Assembly (NCBI RefSeq): GCF_030408595.1
Contig: NZ_CP047080.1
Coordinates: forward strand, 1,199,247-1,263,246
DNA from: Corynebacterium canis
Lineage (GTDB): Bacteria; Actinomycetota; Actinomycetes; Mycobacteriales; Mycobacteriaceae
Reading direction: 5' to 3'
DNA length: 64,000 nt
Positions 62,699 to 64,000 of this stretch are shown piece after piece (within the stretch, counting starts at the first letter, position 1; each line of letters begins with the position of its first letter). The notes under the pieces are model-generated. The model was not told the DNA's origin, did no database searches, and saw only the letters and a list, made by a program, of their open reading frames with translations. A program made the position numbers and the translations under genes.

Positions 62699-64000
62699 CT
62701 ACTTCTCGCCGGGGCCTTTGAGTTTGATTACTCGGAAATCGCCGTCGGCGAGGTGTTTCCGCAGGTCTTTTTTGTCGAATTTGTCCACGGAGGTTTTGTC
62801 GATGGATGCGACGAAGGTCCAGTATTCGGGAAGCATCCAGGCGGGGAGTTTTTCGCGGAGGGTGTCGCGCAGGGCTTCGGCGGTTTCCCGGGTGGCGGGC
62901 ACTCCGGCGTGAAGGACGGTTACGGCTAGGGGGCGTTCGCCCCATTTGTCGTCGGGGAATCCGATTACTGCCGCTTCCACCACGTTTTCGGATTCCATGA
63001 CCAGGTTTTCCAGCTGCACGGAGTAGATCCATTCGCCGCCGGACCGGATGACGTCCCGCGCCCGGTCTTCGATGGTCAGGAACCCGTCTTTGGTGATGGA
63101 GCCCACATCTCCGGTCCGTAGCCAGCCGTCGGCGGTGAATTTGTCGCGGGCGTCGTCAACATCTTTGCCGCGGAATTCGTGGGCGCTGCCGCCGTCGCTT
63201 TCGGTGGGGGAATGGTAGTAGGAGGCGGTCACCCAGTTTCCGCGCACTTGGATTTCGCCTTGGTTGCGGTCGGTCCCGGTGACTACTTCGCCGTCGGTGA
63301 CCACGCGGTATTCGATGGAGGCGGGGAAGCGGCCTTGGCTGATGCGGTAATTCCAACGCGCTTCGCCGCTCACCCCGTATGGTGGCCGGGCGACGGTGCC
63401 GATGGGGGAGGTTTCGGTCATGCCCCAGATGTGGATAACGTCCACGCCGTAGCGTTCCTCCCATAGTTTGATCAGGATCGGCGGCGCCGGCGACCCGCCG
63501 ACGAAGATTTCCACCAGGCTCATGCGTTCCGGCGGGTTGCTCAGGTAGTGCACCATGAGGGAGATCCATAGTGTGGGCACGCCGTTGGCCACGCGCGGGT
63601 GGGTGCGCGCGATAATGGTGGCTAGTGTCGCGGGGGAGAGGTCGCGCCCTGGGAAGACGAGGGGCGTGCCGGACATGAATGCGGCGACGGGGATGCCCCA
63701 GCTGAGCACGTGGTAGATGGGCACGCAGCATAGGAATGGTTCGCCGTGGGTGATGGCGAAGGAGTCGGTGGTGCGCAGGCTCATGGAGTGTAGGTATATG
63801 GAGCGGTGTGAGTATGCCACGCCTTTGGGGGCTCCGGTGGTTCCGGTGGAATACACGATGGCGGCGGCGGTGTTTTCGGGCAGTTCGGGCCAGGGGTAGT
63901 CGGTGGAGCGGCCGTCGAGAAGCGCTTCGTAGGAGTGGGTGGCAATGTGCTCGGGGATTGCCGCGAAGGCTGCGTCGAGGTTGCCTTCACCGATCATAAC
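62699..64000 (-). CDS. Long-chain acyl-CoA synthetase (FadD-like), N-terminus cut by window edge
   Basis: The last 434 codons of an ANL-superfamily enzyme; the frame stays open to the right edge. YSTGTTGAPKG is the ATP-binding loop, IWGMTETSP the adenylate-binding motif, DGWLRTGD the hinge-side motif, and DRARDVIRSGGEWI plus the Lys near the end (SVDKFDKKDLR) complete the C-terminal domain. It activates fatty acids as AMP esters and then CoA thioesters. Fatty-acid chain length cannot be read from sequence. The family call is firm; the gene symbol is not assigned because several fadD paralogues are usual in this order. Confidence 0.88.
   Translation of the reverse strand, partial: VMIGEGNLDAAFAAIPEHIATHSYEALLDGRSTDYPWPELPENTAAAIVYSTGTTGAPKGVAYSHRSIYLHSMSLRTTDSFAITHGEPFLCCVPIYHVLSWGIPVAAFMSGTPLVFPGRDLSPATLATIIARTHPRVANGVPTLWISLMVHYLSNPPERMSLVEIFVGGSPAPPILIKLWEERYGVDVIHIWGMTETSPIGTVARPPYGVSGEARWNYRISQGRFPASIEYRVVTDGEVVTGTDRNQGEIQVRGNWVTASYYHSPTESDGGSAHEFRGKDVDDARDKFTADGWLRTGDVGSITKDGFLTIEDRARDVIRSGGEWIYSVQLENLVMESENVVEAAVIGFPDDKWGERPLAVTVLHAGVPATRETAEALRDTLREKLPAWMLPEYWTFVASIDKTSVDKFDKKDLRKHLADGDFRVIKLKGPGEK

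Overview
The window is high-GC actinobacterial DNA that reads as a Corynebacterium chromosome. The argS-lysA-hom-thrB order, a narKGHJI operon followed by an ArnR-like regulator gene, DtxR-type iron boxes, a GlxR-like site and a PutP-type symporter all fit that genus. I do not name a species. Both edges cut genes: a Z1-domain protein on the left and an acyl-CoA synthetase on the right.

Layout. 1-2388 (-): Z1-domain P-loop protein of the MORC/MutL-linked restriction systems, probably the edge of a defence island. 2682-4763: DEAD-box RNA helicase with a strong terminator. 4840-6282: no gene, but tandem elements with terminal inverted repeats. 6355-9751 (-): a secreted repeat/coiled-coil protein under iron boxes, and a membrane-anchored alpha/beta hydrolase with a His/Asp tail. 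9888-15944 (+): a Pls/PosA-type single-module NRPS (poly-amino-acid synthetase architecture) and a membrane acyltransferase-like protein. 16982-19683 (-): small membrane protein, secreted HNH nuclease, putP. 19827-27528 (+): a tightly packed SNF2 helicase, SWIM protein, SbcD-like nuclease and SbcC-like ATPase. 27525-29565: yceI, a divergent marR gene, pspC and tRNA-Arg(CCG). 29645-32628 (-): lutABC for L-lactate oxidation. 33159-40051 (+): argS, lysA, an inserted alpha/beta hydrolase, an MMPL pseudogene on the other strand, hom and thrB. 41130-52774 (-): narK-G-H-J-I, modA, a fused modBC and an arnR-like gene, apparently one nitrate/molybdate transcription unit. 52973-60581: molybdenum cofactor genes (mog, mobA, moaC, moeA, moaE, moaD, moaA) around a DUF2249 gene, an NnrS-like membrane protein and a three-cupredoxin NirK-like protein. 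60660-61298 (-): NAD(P)-binding protein. 62699-64000 (-): fadD-like acyl-CoA synthetase.

Functionally, about 20 kb form an anaerobic nitrate module: nitrate import (NarK), reduction (NarGHI with chaperone NarJ), molybdate import (ModA, ModBC), cofactor synthesis from GTP to the guanine-dinucleotide form (MoaA, MoaC, MoaD, MoaE, Mog, MoeA, MobA), and a possible copper nitrite reductase for the product.

The most unusual non-coding signal is a family of 156-157 bp intergenic elements (five full copies, one decayed). Each is built from two related hairpins. At least four of the six are preceded by a second, more diverged roughly 120 bp element whose short central stem is kept although its sequence changes. 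I do not recognise this composite.
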